DNA from: Neorhizobium tomejilense | GTDB taxonomy: Bacteria > Pseudomonadota > Alphaproteobacteria > Rhizobiales > Rhizobiaceae | Direction: 5' to 3' | Assembly: GCA_002968845.1 (NCBI GenBank) | Contig: PVBG01000003.1 | Span: 310,001-374,000, forward strand | DNA length: 64,000 nucleotides | Part shown: positions 8,684 to 16,936 of the stretch, one piece after another | Numbering within the stretch: position 1 is the stretch's first letter | Layout of the letters: every line of letters begins with the position of its first letter | Made by a program: the position numbers and the translations under genes | Notes under the pieces: generated by a model | Databases searched by the model: none | What the model saw: only the letters and a program-made list of their open reading frames with translations | What the model was told of the DNA's origin: nothing

Positions 8684-9814
8684 ATGAAGTTCATTTTTTA
8701 CACCCATTCCCTGATTTCCGACTGGAATCACGGAAACGCTCATTTTCTTCGAGGCGTCATGCGCCACCTGATCCGCCGCGGCCATGAGGCGCTTGCGCTG
8801 GAGCCGCAGGATTCCTGGAGTCGTGCCAACCTCCTGAAGGAGCAGGGGCCTGTCGCCGTCCAGAAGTTCCGTGAGACATTTCCCGAGCTCACGGCGCAGA
8901 TCTATGACGGGGATTTCGACCACGAGGCCGCGATCGCCGACGCCGATGTGGTCGTTGTCCACGAATGGACCGAGCCGGAGCTTGTGGAACGGATTGGAAG
9001 GATCCGGCGCAACGGCGGCAGGTTCACGCTGATCTTCCACGATACGCATCACCGCGCCGTTTCGGCCGAAAGCGATATAGCCGGTCTGCGGCTTGCCGAC
9101 TACGACGCGGTTCTGGCTTTCGGCGAGACGTTGCGGCAGCGATATCTCAAGGCGGGCTGGGGCAGGGCCGTCTTCACCTGGCATGAGGCTGCAGACGACA
9201 CGCTGTTCCATCCGCGGCCGGACATTGCCAAGACGGGCGATCTCATCTGGATCGGCAACTGGGGTGACGACGAACGGTCCGCGGAGATCATGGAGTTTCT
9301 CATTCGCCCCGCCAAGGCGCTGAAGCTCGACGCGACGGTGCGCGGAGTCCGCTATCCGGAACACGCGCTGGAAGAACTCAGCCAGACCGGGATCGCCTAT
9401 GGCGGCTGGATTGCCAATGCCGAGGCACCGCTCGCGTTCGCACGGCATAAAGCGACCGTGCATATTCCGCGACGGCCCTATGTCGAAAACCTGCCGGGCA
9501 TTCCGACGATCCGTGTCTTCGAGGCGCTGGCCTGCGGCATCCCGCTGATCTCGGCCCCCTGGAACGACGCCGAAAATCTCTTTCGCCCGGAGACCGATTA
9601 CCTGGTCGCCCGCAATGGCGAGCAGATGACGCGTCTGCTGCGGGATGTTCTGTCCGATCCGAATCTGGCGGAATCCCTGACCGCCTCCGGTCTGGCAACC
9701 ATCCGCGCCCGCCACACCTGTCGCCACCGCGTCGATGAACTGCTCTTCATCCTCAGTCAATGCGGCACCGAACGGGTTACCGGCAAACTGGCAGCAAGGG
9801 AGGCAGCCGAATGA
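8684..9814 (+). CDS. CgeB-like glycosyltransferase (first of three)
   Basis: This 376-residue protein belongs to the CgeB-like/Glyco_trans_1_2 group. It opens with KFIFYTHSLISDWNHGNA and has the C-terminal donor-site segment RVFEALACGIPLISAPW. The start ATG 8684 follows the previous stop by two bases. It shares its N-terminal pattern (strand, S-L-x-S-x-W-x-G) and C-terminal pattern with the next two genes, so the three are paralogues that likely arose by tandem duplication. Each may add a different residue of one oligosaccharide. Specificity cannot be read from sequence. Confidence 0.82.
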   Translation: MKFIFYTHSLISDWNHGNAHFLRGVMRHLIRRGHEALALEPQDSWSRANLLKEQGPVAVQKFRETFPELTAQIYDGDFDHEAAIADADVVVVHEWTEPELVERIGRIRRNGGRFTLIFHDTHHRAVSAESDIAGLRLADYDAVLAFGETLRQRYLKAGWGRAVFTWHEAADDTLFHPRPDIAKTGDLIWIGNWGDDERSAEIMEFLIRPAKALKLDATVRGVRYPEHALEELSQTGIAYGGWIANAEAPLAFARHKATVHIPRRPYVENLPGIPTIRVFEALACGIPLISAPWNDAENLFRPETDYLVARNGEQMTRLLRDVLSDPNLAESLTASGLATIRARHTCRHRVDELLFILSQCGTERVTGKLAAREAAE

Positions 9815-10902
9815 AGATCGCCTTTTACGGATCGAGCCTCGTCTCCGCCTACTGGAACGGCGCCGCCACCTACTACCGCGGCCTCCTGCGGGCCCTGGCG
9901 CAAAAAGGCTACGACATCACCTTCTACGAACCGGATGTCTACGACCGCCAGAAGAACCGCGATATCGACCCGCCGGACTGGTGCAGGGTCGTCGTTTACG
10001 AGGGCACCGTCGACGCGTTGAAGGCCGTTACGGTGAGGGCGGCCGACGCCGATATCATAGTCAAGGCAAGCGGGGTCGGTTTTGAAGACGACCTTCTGCT
10101 CGAAGAGGTCCTTCGCAACGCCCGGCCAACGGCGCTGAAGATCTTCTGGGACGTGGACGCGCCGGCGACGCTTGCCGAACTGCGGGCCGCCCCTGGGCAT
10201 CCGCTTCGCCAGGCTCTCAGCAGGATCGACCTCGTTCTGACCTATGGCGGCGGCGACCCCGTCGTCAACGCCTATCGTGCCCTCGGGGCAGCCAACTGCG
10301 TCCCGGTCTATAATGCGCTCGATGCTGAAACCCATCATCCGGTACCGGCACTACCGCGCTTCAACGCCGATCTCGGTTTTCTCGGCAATCGTCTGCCGGA
10401 CCGCGAGGCGCGCGTCGAACAGTTCTTCCTGGAACCGGCCGCACGACTGCCCCGGAAGACGTTCCTGCTCGGCGGCTCCGGCTGGCAGGACAAGCCGATG
10501 AGCGACAACGTGCGCTCCATCGGCCACGTCTCGACCCGCGATCACAATGCCTTCAACGCGACGCCGAAGGCTGTGCTGAACATTTCCCGCGCCAGCATGG
10601 CGGAAAACGGCTTTTCGCCGGCGACGCGGGTGTTCGAGGCGGCCGGCGCCGAAGCCTGCCTGATCACCGATTATTGGGAAGGCATCGACCTCTTTCTCAA
10701 GCGCGACGAGGAGGTTCTGGTCGCCCGCGACGGCCAGGACGTGATCGAGATCCTGTCCGGCCTGACGCAGGAGAGGGCAAAGGCGATCGGAAAGAGGGCG
10801 CTGGCTCGCGTGCTTTCCGAACACACTTACACCCACCGTGCAGGCGAGGTTGATGCGATCTTCCGGGCCCATGCCGACGCCCGCATGGAGGCTGCGGAAT
10901 GA
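9811..10902 (+). CDS. CgeB-like glycosyltransferase (second of three)
   Basis: This 363-residue protein starts KIAFYGSSLVSAYWNGAA. Near the C-terminus it carries ATRVFEAAGAEACLITDYW, the donor-binding part of the Glyco_trans_1_2 fold. ATG 9811 overlaps the previous stop by four bases, and its own stop overlaps the next start the same way. Compared with its two neighbours the segment after the conserved Glu reads AGAEACL instead of ACGIPL or ACGTPI. This may alter donor choice, but that is speculation. Confidence 0.82.
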   Translation: MKIAFYGSSLVSAYWNGAATYYRGLLRALAQKGYDITFYEPDVYDRQKNRDIDPPDWCRVVVYEGTVDALKAVTVRAADADIIVKASGVGFEDDLLLEEVLRNARPTALKIFWDVDAPATLAELRAAPGHPLRQALSRIDLVLTYGGGDPVVNAYRALGAANCVPVYNALDAETHHPVPALPRFNADLGFLGNRLPDREARVEQFFLEPAARLPRKTFLLGGSGWQDKPMSDNVRSIGHVSTRDHNAFNATPKAVLNISRASMAENGFSPATRVFEAAGAEACLITDYWEGIDLFLKRDEEVLVARDGQDVIEILSGLTQERAKAIGKRALARVLSEHTYTHRAGEVDAIFRAHADARMEAAE

Positions 10903-12014
10903 CAAAGCAGCTCGACATCGTTTTCCTCGGACTGTCGCTGTCGTCCTCATGGGGCAACGGCCATGCCACGACCTTCCGGGCGCTGATCCGGGGGCTGAAG
11001 GCTGCCGGGCACCGCGTGTTGTTCCTGGAGCGCGATGTTCCCTGGTATGCGAACCAGCGCGACCTTGCCGATCCCGATTTCTGCGAACTCGCCTACTATT
11101 CCGACGTCAGCCGAATGATCGATGCCTATGGCGGTCGCATTCGGCGCGCCGACGCCGTCATCATCGGCTCCTATGTGCCCGACGGCGTGAGCGTCATCGA
11201 TGCGGTGGCGGACCTTCAGCCGAGACGCTTGTGCTTCTACGATATCGACACGCCGGTGACGCTTTCCAAGCTCGAAAGGGTAGACGAGGAATATCTGGCT
11301 CTCCGGCAGATCCCGCTCTTCGACACCTATTTTTCCTTCTCGGGTGGCGAGGTCCTGACGCGGCTGGAGCGGCGTTTCGAAGCAAAGAAAGCCGAGGCGC
11401 TTTATTGTTCGGTCGATGTGGACCGGTACCGAAATACCGGTGAAACTTTCCGGTGGGATCTTGGTTATCTCGGCACATTCAGTGCCGACCGCCAGCCGAC
11501 GCTCGAAAGGCTGCTGATCGAACCGGCAAGGCGGTTGCCGCACTTACGCTTCGTGGTGGCCGGCCCGCAATATCCCGAGGACATCGACTGGCCTGCCAAC
11601 GTGCAGCGCATCGAGCATCTGCCGCCGAGCGAGCATGCCGGCTTCTACAGCCGGCAGCGATTTACCCTGAACGCCACGAGGGCCGACATGATCGCCGCCG
11701 GCTGGTCTCCGAGCGTTCGCCTGTTCGAAGCCGCCGCCTGCGGCACGCCGATCGTCAGCGATTTCTGGCGTGGCCTCGACGAGCTTCTGCCCGATAGAGA
11801 AGCCCTCATTGTCGCAAGGCAGCCGGAGGACGTGGTGAAGGCGTTGACCGAGATCGGCGAGGAGGCTCGCCTCTCTCTGGCGGAGGCCGCCAAGGCTCGC
11901 GTCCTGAAAGGCCATACCGGCCTTGCCCGTGCCCGCCAGCTCGCCGCCGCCCTCGAAGACCTACCCGAACGATCCGCCCGCACCGAACCGATGATCCAAT
12001 CCCTGTCAGCCTAA
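10899..12014 (+). CDS. CgeB-like glycosyltransferase (third of three)
   Basis: This 371-residue paralogue begins with DIVFLGLSLSSSWGNGHA and has SVRLFEAAACGTPIVSDFW near the C-terminus. It is coupled to the preceding gene by a 4-bp overlap. After its stop there is a short gap with a clear ribosome-binding site (TAAGGAG) for the next gene. Together the three proteins are strongly diverged but alignable by eye at both ends. They are probably cytosolic or peripheral, since no membrane span is apparent. Confidence 0.82.
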   Translation: MTKQLDIVFLGLSLSSSWGNGHATTFRALIRGLKAAGHRVLFLERDVPWYANQRDLADPDFCELAYYSDVSRMIDAYGGRIRRADAVIIGSYVPDGVSVIDAVADLQPRRLCFYDIDTPVTLSKLERVDEEYLALRQIPLFDTYFSFSGGEVLTRLERRFEAKKAEALYCSVDVDRYRNTGETFRWDLGYLGTFSADRQPTLERLLIEPARRLPHLRFVVAGPQYPEDIDWPANVQRIEHLPPSEHAGFYSRQRFTLNATRADMIAAGWSPSVRLFEAAACGTPIVSDFWRGLDELLPDREALIVARQPEDVVKALTEIGEEARLSLAEAAKARVLKGHTGLARARQLAAALEDLPERSARTEPMIQSLSA

Positions 12015-12026
12015 GGAGTGCCCTCA

Positions 12027-13070
12027 ATGCTTCAAAGAACCCGAAACGGAAAAAGCAGAACCGTTCTTGTTGCCGGAGGGGCCGGCTTCGTCGGCTCGCA
12101 CCTTTGCGATGCCCTGCTTGCCCGCGGTGATCGGGTGATTTGTGTGGACAGCTATATTACCGGTTCCAAGGACAATGTCCGTCCGCTGCTGAACCATCCG
12201 GACTTCCGGCTGATCGAGGCGGATATCTGCGAGTTCGACCGCGTCGACGAGCCGCTGGACCAGGTCTACAACCTCGCCTGCGCCGCGTCTCCGCCGCAAT
12301 ATCAGGCCGATCCCGTCCACACGATGATGACCTGTGTCAGCGGCACCGGCAATCTCCTGTCGCTTGCCGAACAGCACGGTGCCAGCTTCCTGCAGGCCTC
12401 GACGAGCGAAGTCTATGGCGACCCGGCCGAGCATCCGCAGCGCGAGGACTACCGCGGCAACGTCAACTGCATCGGCCCGCGGGCCTGCTACGACGAAGGC
12501 AAACGGGCGGCGGAGGCCCTCTGCTTCGACCTGCTCCGGAGCGCAAGGGTGGATGCCCGGGTGGCGCGCATCTTCAACACCTACGGTCCGCGCATGCAGC
12601 CCAATGACGGCCGGATCATCTCCAATCTTCTGGTCCAGGCGATCTCCGGCAAGCCGCTGACGATCTATGGCACCGGCGAACAGACGCGCTCCTTCTGCTT
12701 CGTCAGCGATCTGGTCGCCGGCCTGATGGCGCTGATGGATGTGGATCCCAATCCTCAAGCGCCGGTCAACCTCGGCAATCCCGGCGAGTTCACCATCAAC
12801 GAGCTCGCCGCCCTGGTGCTCGCCATGGTGCCGACGGTTTCGAAAATGGTCCGCAAACCGCTTCCGCAGGACGATCCCCAGCGCCGCCGGCCGGACATTT
12901 CGCGGGCGAGCGAACTGCTCGGCTGGGAGCCGAAAGTGCCGCTGCGGGAGGGATTGCGCCACACGGCGGACTGGTTCATCGCGACGGTCGGGAGTGATGC
13001 GGAGAGGAAGCCGCGCAGTAGCACTGTCCGGACCCAGCCGGTCTCTCCCGAAATGGGCATGAGGGTCTGA
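12027..13070 (+). CDS. UDP-glucuronate decarboxylase-like SDR
   Basis: This 347-residue extended SDR has the motif set seen in UDP-xylose synthase (UXS) enzymes. These are GGAGFVGSHL for NAD binding, NLACAASPPQYQADPVHT, TSEVYGDP, GPRACYDEGKR with the Tyr and Lys catalytic pair, and FNTYGPRM. The family decarboxylates UDP-glucuronate to UDP-xylose. ATG 12027 is chosen because TAAGGAG lies just upstream; an in-frame GTG at 12018 is less likely. The C-terminal ~30 residues are a variable tail. It suggests that xylose or a derivative is part of the glycan, an inference from family membership. Confidence 0.85.
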   Translation: MLQRTRNGKSRTVLVAGGAGFVGSHLCDALLARGDRVICVDSYITGSKDNVRPLLNHPDFRLIEADICEFDRVDEPLDQVYNLACAASPPQYQADPVHTMMTCVSGTGNLLSLAEQHGASFLQASTSEVYGDPAEHPQREDYRGNVNCIGPRACYDEGKRAAEALCFDLLRSARVDARVARIFNTYGPRMQPNDGRIISNLLVQAISGKPLTIYGTGEQTRSFCFVSDLVAGLMALMDVDPNPQAPVNLGNPGEFTINELAALVLAMVPTVSKMVRKPLPQDDPQRRRPDISRASELLGWEPKVPLREGLRHTADWFIATVGSDAERKPRSSTVRTQPVSPEMGMRV

Positions 13071-13072
13071 CC

Positions 13073-13852
13073 ATGGATGCGGGAAGAGGGAGAACGCGCG
13101 AGGACCTGCAACGGCGGATCGCCGAGCTCGGTCCCTGGTTCCACAACATGGAAATCGGCGGCGTGCAGACGGCGCCGGATCATTTCCTCGGCGATTATCC
13201 GGCCTTCAAGTGGCGCGGTTTTCAGCATGTCATTCCCGAAGACCTCGAAGGGCGCAGCGTCCTCGATATCGGCTGCAATGGCGGCTTTTATTCCCTGGAG
13301 ATGAAGCGGCGGCATGCCGGCCGCGTCGTCGGCATCGATTCCGACCCGCGTTATCTTGCTCAGGCGCGGTTTGCCTCGGAGCAATCCGGCCTCGATATCG
13401 AGTTCAGGCAGATGTCGGTCTATGACGTCGGGCAGTTGCGTGAAAAGTTCGACCTCGTGATCTTCATGGGGGTGCTCTATCATCTGCGCCATCCGCTGCT
13501 GGCGCTCGACCTTCTCCACGAGCACGTGGTCGCGGATCGGATGCTCTTCCAATGCCTGCAGCGCGGCGACGAGCGGGCTCCGGATCTCCAGGAGAATTAT
13601 GAGTTTTCCGAATGGGCGGTCTTCGACCGGCCGGATTACCCGAAACTCTTCTTCGTCGAAGAACGTTACGCCGCGGATCCGACCAACTGGTTCATCCCCA
13701 ACAAGGCGGCGATAGATGCGATGCTGCGCAGTTCCGGCTTTACGATCGAGGCCAATCCCGAGCGCGAGGTCTATCTCTGCCGGCGCGGCGAGCGACACTA
13801 CATGGTCGAACCGCCTCCGCGGATTTCTCCCGCAAATCCCGGGCAGCTCTAA
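13073..13852 (+). CDS. TIGR04290-type SAM-dependent methyltransferase
   Basis: This 259-residue protein has the class I methyltransferase motif VLDIGCNGGFYS near residue 62 and an acidic residue ending the next strand (GIDSD). Its overall layout, including WFHNMEIGGVQT and FKWRGF near the start and a late NWFIPN, fits the TIGR04290 group related to the tRNA-modifying CmoB proteins. Members of this group usually sit in rhizobial glycan loci, as here. It begins three bases after the UXS-like stop and closes the operon. Methylation of a sugar is the likely role but is not proven. Confidence 0.8.
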   Translation: MDAGRGRTREDLQRRIAELGPWFHNMEIGGVQTAPDHFLGDYPAFKWRGFQHVIPEDLEGRSVLDIGCNGGFYSLEMKRRHAGRVVGIDSDPRYLAQARFASEQSGLDIEFRQMSVYDVGQLREKFDLVIFMGVLYHLRHPLLALDLLHEHVVADRMLFQCLQRGDERAPDLQENYEFSEWAVFDRPDYPKLFFVEERYAADPTNWFIPNKAAIDAMLRSSGFTIEANPEREVYLCRRGERHYMVEPPPRISPANPGQL

Positions 13853-14050
13853 AATTGACCCCGATAGGGTCGATGGAGTAGGGAAGGCCGAGGCGGCATC
13901 TCCGCACGTGCAGGCCGGCGATAGTGCCGAAGGTCTTCGCCGTCACGCCGATGACCGACAACGAAAGCACGTTGGTCGCAGACATCAAGCCGCCGTCAGC
14001 TGTAAACCCAGATTGTTGGTTCTTCGAAGCGCGACAGCCGCCCGCCATTG
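13853..14050. other. Intergenic stretch after the glycan operon
   Basis: I see no supported gene in this ~200-base stretch. A weak 5-bp hairpin (GACCC/GGGTC at 13857-13871) just after the methyltransferase stop could help end transcription, but no T run follows. Confidence 0.35.
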
Positions 14051-14458
14051 TCAGCCGGCGATTTGCAGTTCAACCACCGACTTGTCGAGGATCGACCAGA
14101 CCTTCACAATCTTCGAACCCTCGAACTCATAGGTGACGTGCTCCGCGAACGAGATCGTGCGGCCGTTGACGGGCAAGCCGAGGAATACTCCTCGTGGTGA
14201 ACATCTGAATTCCAGGCGGGCCGCGATCATCGGCGGCTCGCAGACCACGAGCGACGCGCTAAAATATAGGTCGGGAATGTCCTCATAATCCTTGATCAGC
14301 ATCTCGCAATAGCCTTTCAGTCCGAAAGCGCGGCCATTGTGTACGGCGTCGTCGCGGACGAACTCTCCAAGTTCGCTCCATGCCTGCCGATTGAGGCATT
14401 CCAGATAACGGAGGTAGGTCTCCCGCAAAGCCGCCGGGCCAGTGTCCTCATTAGTCAT
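14051..14458 (-). CDS. SnoaL-like / ester-cyclase-type protein
   Basis: This 135-residue protein has the NTF2-like fold pattern of SnoaL-type proteins: YLRYLECLNRQAWSELGEFV, then an ALxD-like HNGR segment, a middle MLIKDYEDIPDLYF, and a C-terminal strand pair ending in KIVKVWSILDKS. ATG 14458 overlaps the stop of the upstream minus-strand frame by 8 bases. A second member, clearly homologous along its whole length, lies at 56167-56559. Family members range from cyclases to binding proteins, so no reaction is claimed. Confidence 0.72.
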   Translation of the reverse strand: MTNEDTGPAALRETYLRYLECLNRQAWSELGEFVRDDAVHNGRAFGLKGYCEMLIKDYEDIPDLYFSASLVVCEPPMIAARLEFRCSPRGVFLGLPVNGRTISFAEHVTYEFEGSKIVKVWSILDKSVVELQIAG

Positions 14459-14813
14459 TTTGCTTCGCCTTCCAATCCTCGAACCAGCCTGGATACGGAG
14501 TGTTCTTCGCCAAGTGCCGATTGAAGTCCGGAGCGCCGTCCGACCACCACACGGAGCCACGATCGCGCAGAGCTGCCTTTGCCTGTTCAACCCGCATTCT
14601 GACGACGTTGCCGCCGTACCACAACCGGCCGCCGGCGCGTGTTGTTACGCAAACGGTGACCGTTGCGTACTGGAAAATCTCTCCGGCTCCGTCGCTAATC
14701 AATTCTCGAATTCGCAGTTCGAGATGCGATCCACTGTTAGCTGGAGGAAAACGCGTGAGCGCAGCATCGTCAGGATTTTCCCATATGTTAAGCTTCGCGG
14801 TCCTGCTCACCAC
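14451..14813 (-). CDS. Hypothetical protein upstream of the SnoaL-like gene
   Basis: This open frame has protein-like composition in its second half, including SVWWSDGAPDFNRHLAKN and TPYPGWFEDW, which I take as conserved. Its stop overlaps the SnoaL-like start. The start is uncertain: GTG 14813 gives 120 residues, ATG 14597 gives only 48. The N-terminal part overlaps a small forward frame, so one of the two may be wrong. I do not recognise a named domain. Confidence 0.45.
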   Translation of the reverse strand: MVSRTAKLNIWENPDDAALTRFPPANSGSHLELRIRELISDGAGEIFQYATVTVCVTTRAGGRLWYGGNVVRMRVEQAKAALRDRGSVWWSDGAPDFNRHLAKNTPYPGWFEDWKAKQND

Positions 14814-14919
14814 GGTAAGCCTGCTTGGGGTCGGTATCGCACTATACAAGTACGTGATCCCAGGTGAATACTCACCGTCAAAAAGACCTTCAGCGGCAAA
14901 CCCCGAGTGGGATCGGTGA
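14755..14919 (+). CDS. Possible small membrane protein
   Basis: A 54-residue frame starts at GTG 14755 after a good ribosome-binding site (GGAGG, 7 bases upstream). It has one clear hydrophobic span around LSFAVLLTTVSLLGVGIALY and a short polar tail. It overlaps the far end of an opposite-strand frame. It could be a genuine microprotein or chance; no family is recognised. Confidence 0.35.
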   Translation: MSAASSGFSHMLSFAVLLTTVSLLGVGIALYKYVIPGEYSPSKRPSAANPEWDR

Positions 14920-15103
14920 CAAGGCGTGACCGCCAGCTCGCCGAGGCGGACGCTGCTTGACTTGCGGGGGGAGTCGGGGCATTGAAGGACAACCGTTTCG
15001 GTCGGCGTTTTGAGAGCGGATTTACCGCCACCGAGCCGCCACCGAAACAACGGAAATACACGGGAACGAACGGGGATCAACCGACGTTTCCGGAACGTTG
15101 GAA

Positions 15104-15185
15104 TGGAGTGTAGCGTCACCTGGAGCGTACTGGTCACTGGTTTGGGACCAGAGGGTCGGGAGTTCGAATCTCTCCACTCCGACCA
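15104..15185 (+). tRNA. Degenerate tRNA-Pro(UGG) with 7-nt duplication
   Basis: The acceptor stem (TGGAGTG with CACTCCG, one wobble), D arm, T arm (GGGAG TTCGAAT CTCTC) and encoded ACCA end are all recognisable, and TTTGGGA gives a UGG anticodon loop. Between the D arm and anticodon arm a 7-nt block is doubled (ACTGGTC 15129-15135, ACTGGTT 15136-15142). This leaves an 82-nt molecule with an A-A mismatch at the anticodon-stem base and wobble pairs in the D stem. It is probably a relic; function cannot be excluded. Confidence 0.6.
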
Positions 15186-15236
15186 CGCTTTTAGGTGAGG
15201 CTCCTTATCCGTTCCATTCCATGGAGCGTTACAGGA

Positions 15237-15542
15237 ATGGCCGCCAAGATCTATCGTCCCGCAAAGACCGCCATGCAGTCCGGCAAGGCCAAGACCCATC
15301 TCTGGGTGCTGGAATTCGACCAGGAACAGCCGCGCCGCATCGATCCGATCCTTGGCTACACATCCTCCGGCGACATGAAGCAGCAGGTTCGGCTGACGTT
15401 CGAAAGCCAGGAACAGGCGGAAGCCTATGCCAAGCGCGAAGGCATCGAATACCGCGTCATCCAGCCGAAGGATCCGAACCGCCAGATCGTTTCCTACACC
15501 GACAATTTCCGCTTCAGCCGCACCCAGCCCTGGACGCATTGA
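15237..15542 (+). CDS. Complex I NDUFS4-like subunit
   Basis: This 101-residue protein matches the NDUFS4/AQDQ (18-kDa) accessory subunit of respiratory complex I found in alphaproteobacteria. Segments include IYRPAKTAMQSGKAKTHLW, DPILGYTSSGDMKQQVRL and DNFRFSRTQPWTH. Length is normal for bacterial members. ATG 15237 has AGGA close upstream. It lies between two tRNA sequences, away from the nuo genes, as is usual for this subunit. It acts at the peripheral arm of NADH:quinone oxidoreductase. Confidence 0.9.
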   Translation: MAAKIYRPAKTAMQSGKAKTHLWVLEFDQEQPRRIDPILGYTSSGDMKQQVRLTFESQEQAEAYAKREGIEYRVIQPKDPNRQIVSYTDNFRFSRTQPWTH

Positions 15543-15585
15543 TTTTTGAGCCGCTCGGGCTTTCCCGGGCGCCGCTGCCGAGATC

Positions 15586-15662
15586 GGCCCCTTAGCTCAA
15601 CTGGATAGAGCAGCTGCCTTCTAAGCAGCAGGTCGCAGGTTCGAGTCCTGCAGGGGTCGCCA
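15586..15662 (+). tRNA. tRNA-Arg(UCU)
   Basis: A complete 77-nt cloverleaf is present. The acceptor stem is GGCCCCT with AGGGGTC (one G-T pair). The anticodon stem is GCTGC/GCAGC with loop CTTCTAA, giving anticodon TCT at 15620-15622. A standard T arm (GGTTCGAGTCC) and an encoded CCA follow. The 3' end borders the accessory region, so it is a candidate integration site, although no integrase or second copy of its 3' end is seen in the window. Confidence 0.95.
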
Positions 15663-16070
15663 ACTCTTTCAGGGACTTGCGGCGCGCGTGCTTGTGTTGT
15701 CGCAATCCCGGGGGCGGCGGGGAATTCCACCAGCCGCCGGGAGATTGACAAAAAGTCGGCGCAAAATCAATAGCATACGCTACTACCAAATGGGCAGCGT
15801 TGCCTCATCCTTTTTGAGGAAGGGTATCATCTGCCTACGAAGCGTGCGGTCGCTAGTGAAACTGCCAAGGAAACGTACGGTTTTGACCCAGGACAAGGCT
15901 AGCCACGCCAACCGCTGGGCAGCAATTTGGGCAGCATCCGAGTTTTTTTTCGCTGGTGACGGTTGGGAGCTGGAGGAAAGCCTAAAAGATCAGCCCTGTC
16001 TCTCCGAAAGACCGGAAAATTCTACGACAGCTTTGCGGGCATGACCAGCCGCTTGATTGCTCGACAGACC
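15663..16070. other. Gene-poor junction downstream of tRNA-Arg
   Basis: About 400 bases hold no frame I can support. The GC content is lower and codon-like structure is weak, as at an island border. No integrase remnant was recognised. Confidence 0.4.
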
Positions 16071-16352
16071 TTAAATGACTTTGATGTGCAGCGAGCTCCG
16101 GTCAGAACGCCAACGGACCCCAGCACCGACGAGTTCGTTTCGTTTATCATTTTCGGCGATAAACTGAACGCCGTTGGCCTCGAGCACCTGCCGCAACTTG
16201 CCACTGGTATATGCGGTCAGTGGTCTCTTATTACGTTCAAAGTCGCTGAGTGATTTTTGCGAGACACGCGAGCGGCAGGCCAGCTCGATCTGGCTCCAGC
16301 CGATGAGCCCCCGGGCTGCCCGTATGAGGTCCGCAGTTAACAACGTCGCCAT
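16071..16352 (-). CDS. XRE-family helix-turn-helix regulator
   Basis: This 93-residue protein has a single Cro/CI-type HTH (ADLIRAARGLIGWSQIELA through SLSDFERNK) and a short tail (LEANGVQFI) typical of small rhizobial XRE proteins. It is paralogous to the gene at 16510-16791, sharing ARGL-GWSQ, the F-E-x-K/N helix and a GV/GIEFIA strand. Its target is unknown; it could be autoregulatory or a lone antitoxin-like protein. No toxin gene is adjacent. Confidence 0.8.
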   Translation of the reverse strand: MATLLTADLIRAARGLIGWSQIELACRSRVSQKSLSDFERNKRPLTAYTSGKLRQVLEANGVQFIAENDKRNELVGAGVRWRSDRSSLHIKVI

Positions 16353-16509
16353 TCACTGTGAACCTCCACAATCTGGAATTTCCGTGCGCATTGTTCCTAG
16401 CTCCGAGAATGCTGCTTAGTAGGAAATCCGACGGTGGAGGAGCTACCCGCTATCTACCCCTCCGATGCGGGGTGGTGTGAGCTGCGGCAAAAGGTTGCGC
16501 GTGCAGCTG

Positions 16510-16791
16510 TTAGATTATTTTGATGCCATCGTTGGGATTAGACGGCCTGAACCTGAGCCCGAGCCCGTCGAGGTGATTCGTCATCGAATTGCTCGCAATG
16601 AACTCAATGCCTCCTTGCTTGAAAGCCTCGTAGAGCTTCTGCCTCACCACTGGCGTGGCTGTACCACCTTTGGATTCGAAACGAGAAACTGAGCGAAGGC
16701 CCACCCCAGCCTTTTCGCTAAGGTCCTCCTGACTCCAATCAAGGAGTCCGCGCGCGGCCTTGCTCAATTGAGGGGTCAGAATGGTCGACAT
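16510..16791 (-). CDS. XRE-family helix-turn-helix regulator (paralogue)
   Basis: This 93-residue protein has LSKAARGLLDWSQEDLSEKA followed by the recognition helix region SVSRFESKGG. A C-terminal strand reads GGIEFIASN and the end is LGLRFRP. Its length and architecture equal those of the neighbour at 16071-16352. The two are separated by ~160 bases with no gene. Both are likely DNA-binding repressors of the region; no operator could be assigned. Confidence 0.8.
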   Translation of the reverse strand: MSTILTPQLSKAARGLLDWSQEDLSEKAGVGLRSVSRFESKGGTATPVVRQKLYEAFKQGGIEFIASNSMTNHLDGLGLRFRPSNPNDGIKII

Positions 16792-16936
16792 GTCTACTGA
16801 AGACCGGTTTTACCGGGGTCTGTCAAATAGGGCGATTAAGCCGCCAAAAATGACTTGAAATACGCCGATAATGGCGTATAACACGCCGAAGAATTCAAGA
16901 CGCGAATCGCCATGTTGGACGAACCCGGAGGTTAAG

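Noticed and set aside
14451..15539. A 362-residue minus-strand frame through the tRNA-Pro relic and complex I subunit gene
   Set aside because: Its upstream two thirds are antisense to the tRNA relic and the complex I gene. Only the last ~120 codons look protein-like and are kept as a smaller gene.
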